DNA of 6,692 nucleotides from AWTP1-13 sp035258605 (GCA_035258605.1 DATFXD010000406.1:1-6692), one strand, 5' to 3'. Positions 1-5,714 are shown, counted from the stretch's first letter. The notes: generated by a model not told the origin, from the sequence alone. Made by a program: numbers and translations.

Positions 1-132
1 CCGCTGGCCCTTGCAGGACGCGAACACCTCTCCCTGCCCATGAAACAAAAACGCGCGCACGATCCAAAACTGATTCGCGCGCGCATCCTAACTCGCTAAC
101 CGGCTTTTCAACCGGACAAAATCAAAGTTGGT

Positions 133-339
133 CTATGCAACTCTGGGCAAGGGAGCCGCGGCGTGGGCCGGAGCCTCGCCGGCCGGGCCTTGGTTCGTCA
201 GCCGCTCGAGCGCGCGCTGGGCTTCGGCCTCGCTGCTGTAGACCGCGACCACGTCGCGGAACGCGCTTTTCGCGTCGCTCTTGGTGATGATCAGTTGTCC
301 AGACGGATAGCGCACCAGCTCGTAATTCGGAAGTTCCAT
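133..339 (-). CDS. Small hypothetical protein, 68 aa, function unknown
   Basis: I do not recognise this protein. I place the start at the ATG ending at 339 because AAGGGGG (345-351 on the complement) sits 5 nt before it, an ordinary Shine-Dalgarno. The frame stays open to a GTG at 426, giving 97 aa, but that GTG has no ribosome site and overlaps the candidate -10 box. The first 50 residues look like a compact folded domain: MELPNYELVRYPSGQLIITK forms likely beta strands, then FRDVVAVYSSEAEAQRALERL forms a strand and a helix. The last 18 residues are rich in Ala, Pro and Gly and probably disordered. There is no signal peptide, membrane segment or catalytic motif. It stands alone: the next gene upstream on this strand ends 537 bp away. 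Its coding-like composition and good ribosome site make it likely real; it could be a small DNA- or protein-binding accessory protein, but that is a guess. Confidence 0.6.
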   Translation of the reverse strand: MELPNYELVRYPSGQLIITKSDAKSAFRDVVAVYSSEAEAQRALERLTNQGPAGEAPAHAAAPLPRVA

Positions 340-423
340 GACCGCCCCCTTCAAGAGATCCAAAGAACCGCGAATTTTGACCCACACCTTAGTTGCCGCG
401 CCCGTCGGCGGGTCAGTGGCGGT

Positions 424-452
424 CACATATTTGTCCTGGAAGGGAGAGTCAA
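424..452 (-). promoter_or_regulatory. Candidate sigma70-type promoter for the 68-aa gene
   Basis: Read on the minus strand, TTGACT (452-447) is a good -35 hexamer. It is followed after exactly 17 nt by TATGTG (429-424), a weak -10 matching only the first three positions of TATAAT. Transcription would begin near 417, leaving a leader of about 78 nt before the ATG at 339. This placement rules against the GTG at 426 as the start. The assignment is inference from spacing and partial consensus. Confidence 0.3.
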
Positions 453-483
453 TGATTCTGTCATCAGACCTTCACAAAATCAT
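452..483. repeat. Inverted repeat, possible operator
   Basis: ATGATTCTGT (452-461) is repeated in inverted orientation as ACAAAATCAT (474-483). The 10-bp arms have one mismatch and are separated by 12 nt, so the centres lie about two helical turns apart. It abuts the candidate -35 of the 68-aa gene, the usual position for an activator or a dimeric repressor. It is AT-rich inside a very GC-rich region. The arms are visible in the sequence; a regulatory role is inference. Confidence 0.4.
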
Positions 484-867
484 ATTGCCGTTTGTGACAG
501 CGCGTAAAATTTCGCTCGCGCCTGCGCCGACAGCGCGCCTTAACATCCGTTCATCCGCCGCCTTTGCGACCAAACGGCCTGCGTCAAGGCGGACGTGCGG
601 GCAGGGCCACGGCGGCACTTGCCGCGGTGCTGGCCTCGCCAAATACCCCGGTATTGTCCGCGGTTTTCTGCCGACAGCCGTGTCAGGGTTTCTGCCGCCG
701 ACAGCGGCTTTAAGCGCGCGGGTGCGCGCGGTTCGCCGCGCCCGCGTCGCGGCCTCGGCCGCGCAATTGGCGCTGGACGCGGGCTTCTCCTGATCGATGC
801 CTGTGACGGCAAGTCGCAGCGGCCGCCGGGTTCCGGTGTCGTCACCGCAGGGCGGCTGCCCGCGACG

Positions 868-879
868 CTGAGCGCTCAG
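868..879. repeat. Perfect 12-bp palindrome over the ATP-grasp stop codon
   Basis: CTGAGCGCTCAG is a perfect 12-bp palindrome, and the TGA stop of the minus-strand ATP-grasp gene (878-876) lies inside it. As RNA it could only form a self-dimer or a very small hairpin, so a terminator role is doubtful; a protein-binding site or chance are both possible. Confidence 0.35.
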
Positions 880-1901
880 GCGCGCGGCTCGTAGCTCAGA
901 CCCAGGGTGACGAGCTTTTGCAAGAGCTCTTCGTATGTCATGCCGGCGTGCTCGGCCGAATCGGCAAAGTCCTCGTGCCGGGCAATCTGCGGATTGGGAT
1001 TGGCCTCCAGCAGATAGAGGCGGCCGCTGTCGCTCAGGCGGTAATCGAGCCGCGCGTAGCCACTCAACTTCAGCAACCGATAGATGCGCTTGGACGTGCG
1101 CTCGATGTTTTTGATCATCTTGTCTTCGAGCTTGGCGGGACCCGTCTTGAGGCCGACCCGTTTTTGATATTGCGGGTCCCACTTCGCCTTGTCGGTTGCA
1201 ATCACCGGCGCGTCGCGCTTGCTCATGGTCAGTTCCCAGGGCGGCAGCGAGGTCAAAAGCTCGTTGCCGAACACCCCGACATAAATCTCGCGCCCTTCGA
1301 TGAACTCCTCCACCAGGGCCTTGGTGTTGGTTTTTTCATGGATGAAGCCGATCCGCTCGAACAGCCTGTCCGCATCCCGCACCAACGAGGCTTGCGAGAT
1401 GCCCTCCGAGCCCTCTTCGGTCAGCGACTTTACGAATAGGGGAAATTGCAAGCGCGCGGGGACCGCGATCTTTTTGCGCGGCGCGAACTCGGCGAAGCGT
1501 GGCACCGCGATGCGGTGGTAGCTCAAGATCTTCTTGGTCAACGCCTTGTCGCGGGCCAAGGTCAGACCGCGTGGATTGCAGCCGGTGTATTTGAGCTTGC
1601 TCAGTTCCAGGTAACTCACCACGTGCTGATCGAAGTAGGGCAGATTGTCGAACTGTTCGACCAGGTTGAAGGCGATGTGCGGCCGGTTGGCTTCGATCGC
1701 CTGCCGGACCACCGAAAGTTCGCCGCCCACGCCGACAAAGGCGACCTCGTGGCCGAGCTTCTCCAGCGCGCCGAGCACGTCGTATTCGGTCTTGCGGAGT
1801 TCCGCCTCGCGCCCGTTGAGCTCCTTGCGCGGCTTGTCGGGAAGCAGCCCCTCATCGGTCAGCAATAGAACGCGCAAGGACCTCGCCGCCACCGTCGTCA
1901 T
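876..1901 (-). CDS. ATP-grasp ligase, D-alanine-D-alanine ligase-like, 341 aa
   Basis: This is a member of the ATP-grasp superfamily. Such enzymes activate a carboxylate with ATP as an acyl-phosphate and join it to an amine. The Ddl-like layout is complete. An N-terminal domain (about 8-105) contains FNLVEQFDN (78-86). YTGCNP leads into LARDKALTKKIL (115-126), with nucleotide-binding Lys119. FPLFVKSLTEEGSEGIS (153-169) carries Lys158 and the flexible glycine loop, and LVEEFIEGREIYVGVFGN (196-213) contributes acidic residues. ARLDYRL and LLEANPNPQI (283-306) supply the Mg ligands Asp286, Glu299 and Asn301. The final motif is NPNPQI rather than the NTSPG(M/F)T of true Ddl, so cell-wall D-Ala-D-Ala synthesis is unlikely and the substrate is unknown. 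The ATG is set by AAGGTG (1907-1912) and by its 4-base ATGA overlap with the upstream metallopeptidase gene, pointing to translational coupling. There is no signal peptide, so it should act in the cytoplasm. Confidence 0.9.
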   Translation of the reverse strand: MTTVAARSLRVLLLTDEGLLPDKPRKELNGREAELRKTEYDVLGALEKLGHEVAFVGVGGELSVVRQAIEANRPHIAFNLVEQFDNLPYFDQHVVSYLELSKLKYTGCNPRGLTLARDKALTKKILSYHRIAVPRFAEFAPRKKIAVPARLQFPLFVKSLTEEGSEGISQASLVRDADRLFERIGFIHEKTNTKALVEEFIEGREIYVGVFGNELLTSLPPWELTMSKRDAPVIATDKAKWDPQYQKRVGLKTGPAKLEDKMIKNIERTSKRIYRLLKLSGYARLDYRLSDSGRLYLLEANPNPQIARHEDFADSAEHAGMTYEELLQKLVTLGLSYEPRA

Positions 1902-2944
1902 AGTGACACCTTGGGCAAGCCTTCGTGCAGAACGCCCGCGGTCTGTAGCGTCAGCATGACGAGCAGTTTCTCCATGGTGACATCCGGGGGGTCGATAACG
2001 CGCAGGCCGAGGCTCTGCGCGCGAGCGATCATCTGGCGCAGCAGTTGATCGATGACGTAGGCGGGAATGCCGCTGCCGTCGGCAATGCGGGCCCGCAACT
2101 GGCCGCGGACACGGCGCAGGTAGCGTGTTGCCAACGGCGCACCGGCATCCTTCGGATCGTCGGAGAAGATGCGCCGCATGTCCTGGTCGTAGTTTGCCGG
2201 CCAGGTCCAGGCAAAGTGGGCTCGCTTTCTGGCATAGTGCTCGCGCAGGGTGTGCTTCAGGCTCGCCAGCGGTTCGACCGCAATGCGGCGAGACACCAGT
2301 GGCATGCAATCGGCGATCTCGCGCATCAGCTCATCGACATATTCCAGTTTCGCCAGGGCCGGCCAATTCTTGTAGTTCGTCCGCCAGTCGACGTAGGGGT
2401 TGAGCCAGACCGCGAAGGTTTCGGCAAAGTCTTCGACCGGATGGCTCTGCGCGTACCATCCCGCCAGATTGACGACATGCGATCGGCTGTTGACCCTGGG
2501 GCTATAGCTGGTGGGGTAGGGTTTGCGCGGATTGCCAAACAGCTGGCGGTAGCGCGCTCGCGTACTGAAACCATAGGCCTCGTCCAGCGTGTGGCCCGCC
2601 TCGTGGCGCAGGATGCGACGGCATTCGGCCTCGCTGGCGCCCTCGCATTCGAGCATTTGCGCGCGCTCCAAACGCATCAGCCGCCGGTGGGCGAGATAGA
2701 AGGGGACCGCAAATCCCAAGATGCCGTCGGGAGTAAAGAACTCCTCCGATAACCATACGTGCGGGCGGGCGACGATATGCCGGGCAACAAGCTCGCGGTA
2801 GAGCCGCTGCACGCGGCGGGCCATCAGCGTACCTGCAAGCTGCAGCGGCAAGTCGCACAATCTGAGCTCGAGGAGGGCTTCGTCGGAGGCATCCTGGAGG
2901 TTAATCGGTGCGATCTGCCGCGTACGGCGGCTGCGGCCAGTCAT
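1898..2944 (-). CDS. Putative zinc-binding metallopeptidase, 348 aa
   Basis: A zincin-type metallopeptidase is predicted from RRILRHEAGHTLDEAYGF, with the HExxH core HEAGH at residues 114-118 numbered from the ATG at 2944. A downstream HPVEDFAETFAVWL (168-181) probably supplies the third zinc ligand, a Glu, about 55 residues further on. This pattern resembles the bacterial 'putative zinc-binding metallopeptidase' families; the exact family is recalled, not searched. Other conserved-looking blocks are LRLCDLPL (27-34), FFTPDGILGFAVPFYLAH (69-86) and WPALAKLEYVDELM (194-207). No signal peptide or membrane helix is visible, so it is probably cytoplasmic. The start is uncertain. The ATG at 2944 has AAGG 4 nt upstream, while an in-frame GTG at 3013 (371 aa) and an ATG at 2992 lack ribosome sites. 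It is the first gene of an operon with the ATP-grasp gene (ATGA overlap) and is divergent from the topoisomerase. The last 90 residues are basic and helical. Confidence 0.85.
   Translation of the reverse strand: MTGRSRRTRQIAPINLQDASDEALLELRLCDLPLQLAGTLMARRVQRLYRELVARHIVARPHVWLSEEFFTPDGILGFAVPFYLAHRRLMRLERAQMLECEGASEAECRRILRHEAGHTLDEAYGFSTRARYRQLFGNPRKPYPTSYSPRVNSRSHVVNLAGWYAQSHPVEDFAETFAVWLNPYVDWRTNYKNWPALAKLEYVDELMREIADCMPLVSRRIAVEPLASLKHTLREHYARKRAHFAWTWPANYDQDMRRIFSDDPKDAGAPLATRYLRRVRGQLRARIADGSGIPAYVIDQLLRQMIARAQSLGLRVIDPPDVTMEKLLVMLTLQTAGVLHEGLPKVSL
1907..1912 (-). promoter_or_regulatory. Ribosome binding site deciding the ATP-grasp start
   Basis: AAGGTG on the minus strand lies 5 nt before the ATG ending at 1901 and inside the last codons of the metallopeptidase gene. 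It fixes this start over the much longer open frame that reaches to 2309, whose extra N-terminal part is only the out-of-frame shadow of the metallopeptidase. Confidence 0.7.
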
Positions 2945-3057
2945 GTCGCCTTGATCCAGTGGCAATATCGGAACCTGGTCTTTGTGCTGCATGTCGTGTC
3001 GCCGGTCGGACACAATAGATAACGCCGCGGCTCAGTTAGAGTTTCAGGGCCGCGCCT

Positions 3058-3083
3058 GGAACGTTGCCGCGGGCATCGGCGTT
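3058..3083 (+). promoter_or_regulatory. EcfG-type (general stress sigma) promoter of topoisomerase IB
   Basis: GGAAC (3058-3062), a 17-nt spacer, then CGTT (3080-3083) exactly match GGAAC-N16/17-CGTT. That is the established consensus for the alphaproteobacterial general stress sigma factor EcfG, controlled by the PhyR-NepR partner switch. Transcription usually starts 6-9 nt after the GTT, at about 3089-3092, which is at or just before the ATG at 3092. The match and its position are read directly; actual use by EcfG is inference. Confidence 0.6.
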
Positions 3084-3091
3084 GCGCCCAC

Positions 3092-4195
3092 ATGTCTGAA
3101 CCATCCGCCACGCCCGAGCCTTACGCGGTGCACGCCCGCGCCGCGGGGTTGAGCTACATCTGCGATGTCGAGCCCGGCATCCGGCGGTCGATCAAGGGCC
3201 GGGGCTTCAGCTACTTAAGTGCCGGCGGACGGCGGATTTCGCATGCGCCGACTTTGCGCCGCATCCGCGCCTTGGCAGTACCGCCGGCGTGGACCGATGT
3301 CTGGATTTGTCCGGACGGCAACGGCCACATTCAGGCCACCGGCCGCGATGCGCGCGGCCGCAAGCAGTATCGCTACCACGATGACTGGCGGGAGGTGCGG
3401 GATCGCAACAAGTACGAGCACATGGTGCAATTTGCGCGGCTGCTACCGGCCATCCGCGAGCGCATCGCCAAGGACATGAACAAGCGCGGCGCGCCGCGGG
3501 AGAAGGTGCTGGCAACGGTGGTGAGTTTGCTGGACAAGACCCTGATACGGGTCGGCAACGATGAGTACGCCAAGGACAACGGCACCTACGGCCTCACCAC
3601 ACTGCGGTCCAGTCACCTCGACATCGATGGCTCGGAACTGCGCTTCCACTTCAACGGCAAGAGCGGCAAGACCTGGCGGCTGCGCGTGCGGGACCGGCGT
3701 GTCGCCCGCATCGTGCGGTCGATCCAGGATTTGCCCGGACAGCATCTCTTTCAGTACGTCGATGAGGCGCAGGTCTGCCGCTCGATCGATTCATCGGATG
3801 TGAACGCGTATCTGCGTCAGATTACGGGTTCGGATGTGTCCGCCAAGGACTTCCGCACCTGGGCCGGGACGGTGCTCGCGGCCCTGGCACTCAGCGCCAT
3901 TGGGCCATTCCAAAGCGCGACCGAGGCCAAGCTCAATTTGCGCCGTGCCATCGAAGGGGTCGCAAACCGGCTGCGCAATACCACGACCATCTGCCGCAGG
4001 TGCTACATTCATCCCGAGATCATTGCCTGCTATCTGGACGGCACCCTTCCTGTCGTTCGAGCCGGCCAACATCGATCGCCGGTGCAGGGGCTGCCGCCCG
4101 AAGAAGGCGTCGTGCTCCGCCTGCTGGAGCGGCGCCTCAAGCCGCGGCGTCAGCCGATGCGTCGGGCGGCCTCCGACCAGCGCCTTGCCGGCTGA
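3092..4195 (+). CDS. DNA topoisomerase IB (bacterial, poxvirus-type), 367 aa
   Basis: This enzyme relaxes supercoiled DNA by nicking one strand through a 3'-phosphotyrosine link and religating it, without ATP. An N-terminal domain (about 20-95) holds GLSYICDVEPGIRRS, GFSYL and VPPAWTDVWICPDGNGHIQA. HDDWREVRDRNKYEHM leads into the catalytic domain. By alignment to vaccinia topoisomerase the catalytic set is Arg153 (TLIRVGNDEYAKDNGTYGLT), Lys190 (FHFNGKSGKTW), Arg255 (SAKDFRTWAGT), Asn296 at the vaccinia His265 position, and nucleophile Tyr305 (CRRCYIHPEI). The spacings Arg153-Lys190 (37) and Asn296-Tyr305 (9) equal those in vaccinia. Length is normal for the bacterial family. The usual NTPAVCRK block reads NTTTICRR here. 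The ATG has no Shine-Dalgarno, and an EcfG-type promoter ends 8 nt before it, so a leaderless mRNA is likely. The gene diverges from the metallopeptidase operon, and the promoter suggests a role in stress tolerance of DNA. Confidence 0.95.
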   Translation: MSEPSATPEPYAVHARAAGLSYICDVEPGIRRSIKGRGFSYLSAGGRRISHAPTLRRIRALAVPPAWTDVWICPDGNGHIQATGRDARGRKQYRYHDDWREVRDRNKYEHMVQFARLLPAIRERIAKDMNKRGAPREKVLATVVSLLDKTLIRVGNDEYAKDNGTYGLTTLRSSHLDIDGSELRFHFNGKSGKTWRLRVRDRRVARIVRSIQDLPGQHLFQYVDEAQVCRSIDSSDVNAYLRQITGSDVSAKDFRTWAGTVLAALALSAIGPFQSATEAKLNLRRAIEGVANRLRNTTTICRRCYIHPEIIACYLDGTLPVVRAGQHRSPVQGLPPEEGVVLRLLERRLKPRRQPMRRAASDQRLAG

Positions 4196-4254
4196 CGCGG
4201 CCAGCCGACCGGGGCGCGCACGCAACCTTTATGGCTGGGTTGGCGACCGGCGGG

Positions 4255-4280
4255 CAGGCGGAGGATCGGCAGCCCGCCTG
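4255..4280 (+). terminator. GC hairpin downstream of topoisomerase IB, weak terminator candidate
   Basis: CAGGCGG (4255-4261) and CCGCCTG (4274-4280) form a 7-bp stem with a 12-nt loop, 60 nt after the topoisomerase stop. An alternative overlapping stem pairs GGCGGGC (4249-4255) with GCCCGCC (4272-4278). No T-run follows, so it is not a standard intrinsic terminator, and GC-rich DNA makes such stems by chance. It may assist termination ahead of the oppositely oriented tRNA gene. Confidence 0.25.
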
Positions 4281-4379
4281 GGCGGGGCGCGCGCGTGCGG
4301 CCGCAGCTTCGAAAACCCTCATTATCATCAAGAGCCTAGAATTTCCGGGAGGCCGCGGCTTGCGCCGACGCGGCGGACG

Positions 4380-4454
4380 TGGTGCCGGATGAGGGGATTG
4401 AACCCCCGACCTTCGGTTTACAAAACCGCTGCTCTACCGCTGAGCTAATCCGGC
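4380..4454 (-). tRNA. tRNA-Thr (anticodon UGU), CCA encoded
   Basis: The minus strand folds into a full cloverleaf. Acceptor arms GCCGGAT/ATCCGGC pair in all seven positions, with TA at 8-9. The D arm is GCTC-AGCGGTA-GAGC. The anticodon stem CGGT/ACCG (the outermost G-A pair is mismatched) carries loop TTTGTAA, which places TGT at 34-36, reading Thr ACA codons. The variable loop is AGGTC, and the T arm is GGGGG-TTCAATC-CCCTC with one G-T pair. The discriminator A and an encoded CCA lie at 4383-4380. Invariant U8, U33 and the TTC of the T loop are all present. It stands alone between the topoisomerase and SDR genes. tRNA 3' ends are common integration sites, but I see no integrase or repeated 3' end in this window. 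Confidence 0.97.
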
Positions 4455-4801
4455 CCGCCTCGGGGCGTATAGCACGGGTGAAGAGGGCTCGGCAAAAGGC
4501 AGAAAAACACAGGCAACGGGAGTGCGGACGGCCGGGCGTTGGATGGGCACCACCTTCAGAGGAAGGCGGTGCAACGCCGCGGCCCGCCCGCGCGCGCCCA
4601 CGAGGCGGGCTGATCGACGGCGCAAGTCGGTATCTCGGCTGGCAGCAAATCAAAAGACGCTTCGACGCCGGCACGGCGATCGTCGCCCGAGGCCAGCGAC
4701 TATGCGTTGCGGGTACGGGCGCAATTGTCGGGTGTGGCCGTGATGGCTTATCGTCGACCGCGACAGGATCGCCGCCACACACCTCGCGAGGAGCAGGCTC
4801 G
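4455..4801. other. 347-bp intergenic region between tRNA-Thr and the SDR gene
   Basis: Apart from the tRNA promoter at 4466-4495 and the SDR ribosome site at 4788-4793, I find nothing firm. The plus-strand frame of the SDR gene is open across all of it and into the tRNA, but the translation is low-complexity Arg/Ala/Gly with no recognisable motif. No clear sigma70 or EcfG promoter for the SDR gene could be picked out by eye. Confidence 0.5.
4466..4495 (-). promoter_or_regulatory. Sigma70-type promoter of tRNA-Thr
   Basis: On the minus strand TTGCCG (4495-4490) and TATACG (4471-4466) are separated by 18 nt; each matches four of six consensus bases. Transcription would begin near 4459, about 5 nt before the mature tRNA 5' end at 4454. 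That is a short leader, which RNase P would remove. Confidence 0.5.
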
Positions 4802-5572
4802 ATGCCCGATCAGCCTTTTCGTCTCGACGGCCGGTCGGCCATTGTGGTCGGCGCCGCGCTCGGCATTGGGCGTGCCATCGCATTGACCTTTGCCGATGCG
4901 GGAGCCAAGGTCGCCTGCCTCGACATTGATGAGACCGGCGCCAGCGACACGGCGGCGCGCATCACCGGCGCCGGCGGGACCGCGATGGCGCACCGCTGCG
5001 ACGTGACGAGCCAGACCAGTATCGCCGATGCCGTCGCGGCTGCCATGGCCGCGCACGGGAGCCCGCGCGTCCTGGTCAACGGCGCGGCCATGCGCGAGCC
5101 CACCGGCACCATCGTCGAGCTCGAGCCTGCCGACTGGAACCGAGCCATCGCCATCAATCTCTCCGGCGCCTATCTGGTGAGCCGGGCGGTCATCCCTGAC
5201 ATGGCCAGGGCCGGCGGCGGTAGCATCATTCACATCGCCTCGCAGATGGGCCGAGTCGGCGCGCCGGGGCGCGGCGTCTACTGCGCCAGCAAGGGCGCGC
5301 TGATCCAACTCGCCAAGGTGATGGCCCTCGACCATGCCCGCGACAACATCCGCGTCAATACGCTGTCGCCGGGTGCCGTCGAAACCGAGCGCATCTCGTT
5401 CCGATACGGCAGCATGGCCGGCGCCCGCACCGAGGCAATCCCGAAGCATCCGATCGGGCGCCTCGGCCAGCCCGAGGAGATCGGCCGCGCCGCCCTCTAT
5501 CTTGCGAGCGAGGCGTCAAGCTTCATGACCGGCGCGGACCTGCTGATCGATGGCGGCTATACGGCGGTTTGA
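4802..5572 (+). CDS. Short-chain dehydrogenase/reductase (classical SDR), 256 aa
   Basis: This is an NAD(P)-dependent oxidoreductase with the classical single Rossmann domain and a typical length. The cofactor loop is GAALGIG (17-23); the Thr that normally precedes it is Val16. Asp41 ends beta-2 (ACLDID), which in this family favours NAD(H) over NADP(H). CDV (66-68) binds the adenine ring, and NGAA (93-96) replaces the usual NNAG. The catalytic tetrad is complete: Asn119 (AINLSGAY), Ser147 (HIASQ), Tyr160 and Lys164 (YCASK). SPGAVETE (189-196) and the C-terminal FMTGADLLIDGGY are standard. The ATG follows GAGGAG (4788-4793) at 8 nt, which settles the start against the open frame extending back to 4379. 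The overall look is that of the FabG/glucose-dehydrogenase-like group, but the substrate cannot be told. The next gene, a TSUP transporter, lies 264 bp downstream and may be independent. Confidence 0.93.
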   Translation: MPDQPFRLDGRSAIVVGAALGIGRAIALTFADAGAKVACLDIDETGASDTAARITGAGGTAMAHRCDVTSQTSIADAVAAAMAAHGSPRVLVNGAAMREPTGTIVELEPADWNRAIAINLSGAYLVSRAVIPDMARAGGGSIIHIASQMGRVGAPGRGVYCASKGALIQLAKVMALDHARDNIRVNTLSPGAVETERISFRYGSMAGARTEAIPKHPIGRLGQPEEIGRAALYLASEASSFMTGADLLIDGGYTAV

Positions 5573-5714
5573 GGCGCGGCGGGCGGCAGGTCGACGCGAT
5601 ACCCGACCGGGGGACGCCGGGCCAATCGAACGGCAAGCACGCAATGGGGCCAGCGCATCGTGGTGCTGTCGGGTGAGCCATGCGCCGGTTGCGGTGCATC
5701 ACTGCCAAGGGCGC

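Larger units (their letters stand above)
340..875. other. Gene-poor 536-bp intergenic region
   Basis: I see no convincing gene here. Open frames on both strands give only Arg/Ala/Pro-rich translations with no ribosome site or family motif, as expected by chance in GC-rich DNA. The stretch holds the candidate promoter and inverted repeat near 424-483 and an AT-richer patch at about 470-515. It also holds a small hyphenated palindrome, AATACC-CC-GGTATT (642-655), and a direct repeat TTTCTGCCGACAG (665-677) / TTTCTGCCGCCGACAG (689-704), whose copies differ by one CCG insertion. A GC hairpin without a T-tract, GGGC-GGCT-GCCC (850-861), lies just past the stop of the ATP-grasp gene and might help end its transcript. 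Confidence 0.5.

Noticed and set aside
52..81. CGCGCG repeats at 52-57 and 76-81 as a hairpin.
   Set aside because: Simple alternating CG pairs with anything similar; without a T-run there is no terminator signature.
1..99. Plus-strand frame open from the window edge to a TAA at 97-99, including a basic 19-codon ORF from ATG 40 (MKQKRAHDPKLIRARILTR).
   Set aside because: It could be the tail of a gene entering from the left, but 32 codons with no ribosome site at the ATG and no recognisable motif are too little to call.
472..1182. Long minus-strand open frame of 236 codons overlapping the end of the ATP-grasp gene.
   Set aside because: Arg/Ala-rich, no family motif, and mostly the out-of-frame shadow of the ATP-grasp coding sequence.
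918..1868. Plus-strand open frames opposite the ATP-grasp gene (918-1439 and 1446-1868).
   Set aside because: They are antisense shadows of the well supported ligase and show no motifs of their own.
2045..2752. Plus-strand 235-codon open frame opposite the metallopeptidase.
   Set aside because: It is antisense to a gene with a clear HEAGH motif. High GC3 creates such shadows.
2969..2995. Second GGAAC on the plus strand near 2969 as another EcfG promoter.
   Set aside because: No CGTT or GTT follows at 16-17 nt.
3834..4448. Plus-strand 204-codon frame overlapping topoisomerase IB and the tRNA.
   Set aside because: Its last part reads CRMRGLNPRPSVYKTAALPL, another typical translation of a tRNA complement, and the rest is a shadow of the topoisomerase.
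4300..4455. tRNA-Thr as an island attachment site.
   Set aside because: No integrase, no duplicated tRNA 3' end and no composition change were seen in the window.
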